Origin: Anaerolineaceae bacterium
GTDB taxonomy: Bacteria; Chloroflexota; Anaerolineae; Anaerolineales; Anaerolineaceae
NCBI GenBank assembly: GCA_028714615.1
Contig: JAQTMA010000014.1
Location: forward strand, 1 to 26,174
Reading direction: 5' to 3'
Length of the DNA: 26,174 nucleotides
Shown in pieces: positions 25,254-26,174 of the stretch. The translations under genes and the position numbers were made by a program. Within the stretch, counting starts at the first letter, position 1, and each line of letters starts with the position of its first letter. The notes under the pieces were generated by a model. That model was not told where the DNA came from and made no database searches. It saw only the letters and a list, made by a program, of their open reading frames with translations.

Positions 25254-25962
25254 GGTTTCTCCCGGAAAAATATTGACTCATCAAAAAAAATAATTACTTG
25301 CTGCATCCGTATTAGATGTCTTCACAAATGTGACTTTGTGGAGGAAAAATTTCCTGGCTATTACGCTTGAAGTTCGGATTGGTAGATTCATAAATATATT
25401 ACTTCTGGCCAAAGGTGAATGTATATTTATATTAATTCCGCTATTTCATTTACCTCAAATAGGTTCGGCAAGCGAATAATGGGGTGGAACTACAGGTTTT
25501 CGAAATGATTATTTCGAGCAATTGTATTGGTGCAAGTGCAATGCCAAAATAGTATGGAAATGATAAATTATCGTCAAGCCTCGAGGAAAAATGGGGTCGT
25601 GAATTCATTGTCACATGTTCGTCGACATTGTACAAGGGGTAGTAGCTTAGAGACACTTAACAGTATCTGATAAGTCCTATTCTAGGCTGACCAAATGCTT
25701 CCCAGTAATCCAGCGCCATTATTAAAAGACGGGGGGTGGTCACGTCTTCTGCATAATCAAACTACATCCCACCCATAGCTACCTAACCGAGAAGATACGT
25801 TTCATCACGTTTACGGTTATCCCCCATCTCCATTGTGGATCTAGTTAGCGGTACGAGCTATCCTATCTAGCCATTTCTCATTTATTGTTTGTTTATCACT
25901 TCAAATATCATCTGAGCGCAGAGACAATGACTCGCATAACCGTAGGGTGGATGCGGATCTGC
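25254..25962. other. Non-coding interval
   Basis: About 700 AT-rich bases upstream of the binding-protein gene. No reading frame here looks real. It must contain the promoter of the signalling cluster but I cannot assign -35/-10 elements with confidence. An inverted repeat at 25323-25340 and a weak 6-bp hairpin at 25726-25748 are the only structures seen. Confidence 0.6.
25323..25340. promoter_or_regulatory. Inverted repeat, possible operator
   Basis: CACAAA (25323-25328) and TTTGTG (25335-25340) are perfect inverted half-sites around a 6-base centre, about 70-87 bases upstream of the binding-protein start codon, where a regulator site could lie. The assignment is speculative. Confidence 0.3.
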
Positions 25963-26174
25963 CTATCGAGAACTTCTTTGTCCCTTGTGCAATAAATCGA
26001 GGATACCCCGTTCACCTTCCAAACGGCCTATGTTAGCGAAACCTATATAGGAAAAGCAGGGATCGGGCGAATCGCGCCGAGCCCGGTTGAGCAGCTCCAG
26101 ACTGGCCCTCCGTTTATGAACACTGAGATCGCGGCCAAATGTAACCAGGAGCGGCGCCCAAATCTTCCATCTTG
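25963..26174 (-). CDS. Partial gene, C-terminal end of an unrecognised protein
   Basis: An open frame enters from the right edge on the minus strand and runs 69 codons to a TAG at 25963. It has no start inside the window. The translation (beginning RWKIWAPLLVTFGRDLSVHK, later CFSYIGFANIGRLEGERG) looks like real protein, and the local GC content rises relative to the AT-rich gap next to it. I do not recognise the family. The region is short, so chance cannot be excluded. Confidence 0.45.
   Translation of the reverse strand, partial: RWKIWAPLLVTFGRDLSVHKRRASLELLNRARRDSPDPCFSYIGFANIGRLEGERGILDLLHKGQRSSR

Noticed and set aside
25726..25748. AAGACG/CGTCTT hairpin as a terminator
   Set aside because: The stem is only 6 bp with an 11-base loop and no T-run.

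Overview
This window looks like part of a chromosome from a Chloroflexota-type bacterium, probably related to the Anaerolineae. That placement is an inference from gene content and protein style: a System I cytochrome c maturation operon interleaved with zinc-ribbon membrane proteins and a lipoprotein dihaem cytochrome, a four-gene succinate dehydrogenase, and abundant GAF/HD-GYP and PAS signalling proteins. No marker gene fixes the phylum. Genes are close-packed and most starts have clear purine-rich ribosome binding sites.

Layout. 1-560 is non-coding and carries a hairpin plus a copy of a long dispersed repeat. 620-927 holds a tRNA-Arg(CCT) gene on the minus strand, with a good promoter, followed by three exact-period (67 bp) copies of a tRNA 3'-half-like unit. 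980-2637 (minus) is an aldo/keto reductase plus a DUF2807 protein. 2752-3309 (plus) is a Nudix hydrolase. 3382-6781 (minus) is sdhC-sdhD-sdhA-sdhB. From 6955 to 16855 (plus) lies a cytochrome c maturation block: a zinc-ribbon membrane protein, ccmE, ccmF, ccmH, ccmG, a CcmI-like zinc-ribbon protein, a dihaem lipoprotein cytochrome, ccmA, ccmB, ccmC and ccmD. 16.86-17.87 kb is non-coding and full of repeats, including an inverted copy of the left-end repeat, so the 16 kb of metabolic genes sits between two inverted repeat copies. 17.87-18.40 kb (minus) is a TPR-like membrane protein. 18.9-25.25 kb (minus) is a visibly more AT-rich signalling cluster: an NMT1/THI5-type binding lipoprotein, a Cache-HAMP-PAS histidine kinase, a single-domain response regulator, and a REC-GAF-GAF-HD-GYP protein. 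The right edge appears to cut the 3' end of another minus-strand gene.

How the genes work together. Sdh feeds electrons to quinone. The Ccm block builds c-type cytochromes: CcmABCD loads haem onto CcmE, CcmF with CcmH ligates it to apocytochrome, and CcmG keeps the apocytochrome thiols reduced. The most striking detail is that CcmE has Cys rather than His at its haem-binding site (CxxxY). That is the form associated with reduced Ccm systems lacking CcmH and CcmG, yet here a full CcmA-H set with both CcmG and CcmH is present. The signalling cluster lacks ABC permease or ATPase genes, so the binding lipoprotein is more likely a sensory input to the kinase than a transporter part; output would run through the two response regulators to cyclic-di-GMP hydrolysis.
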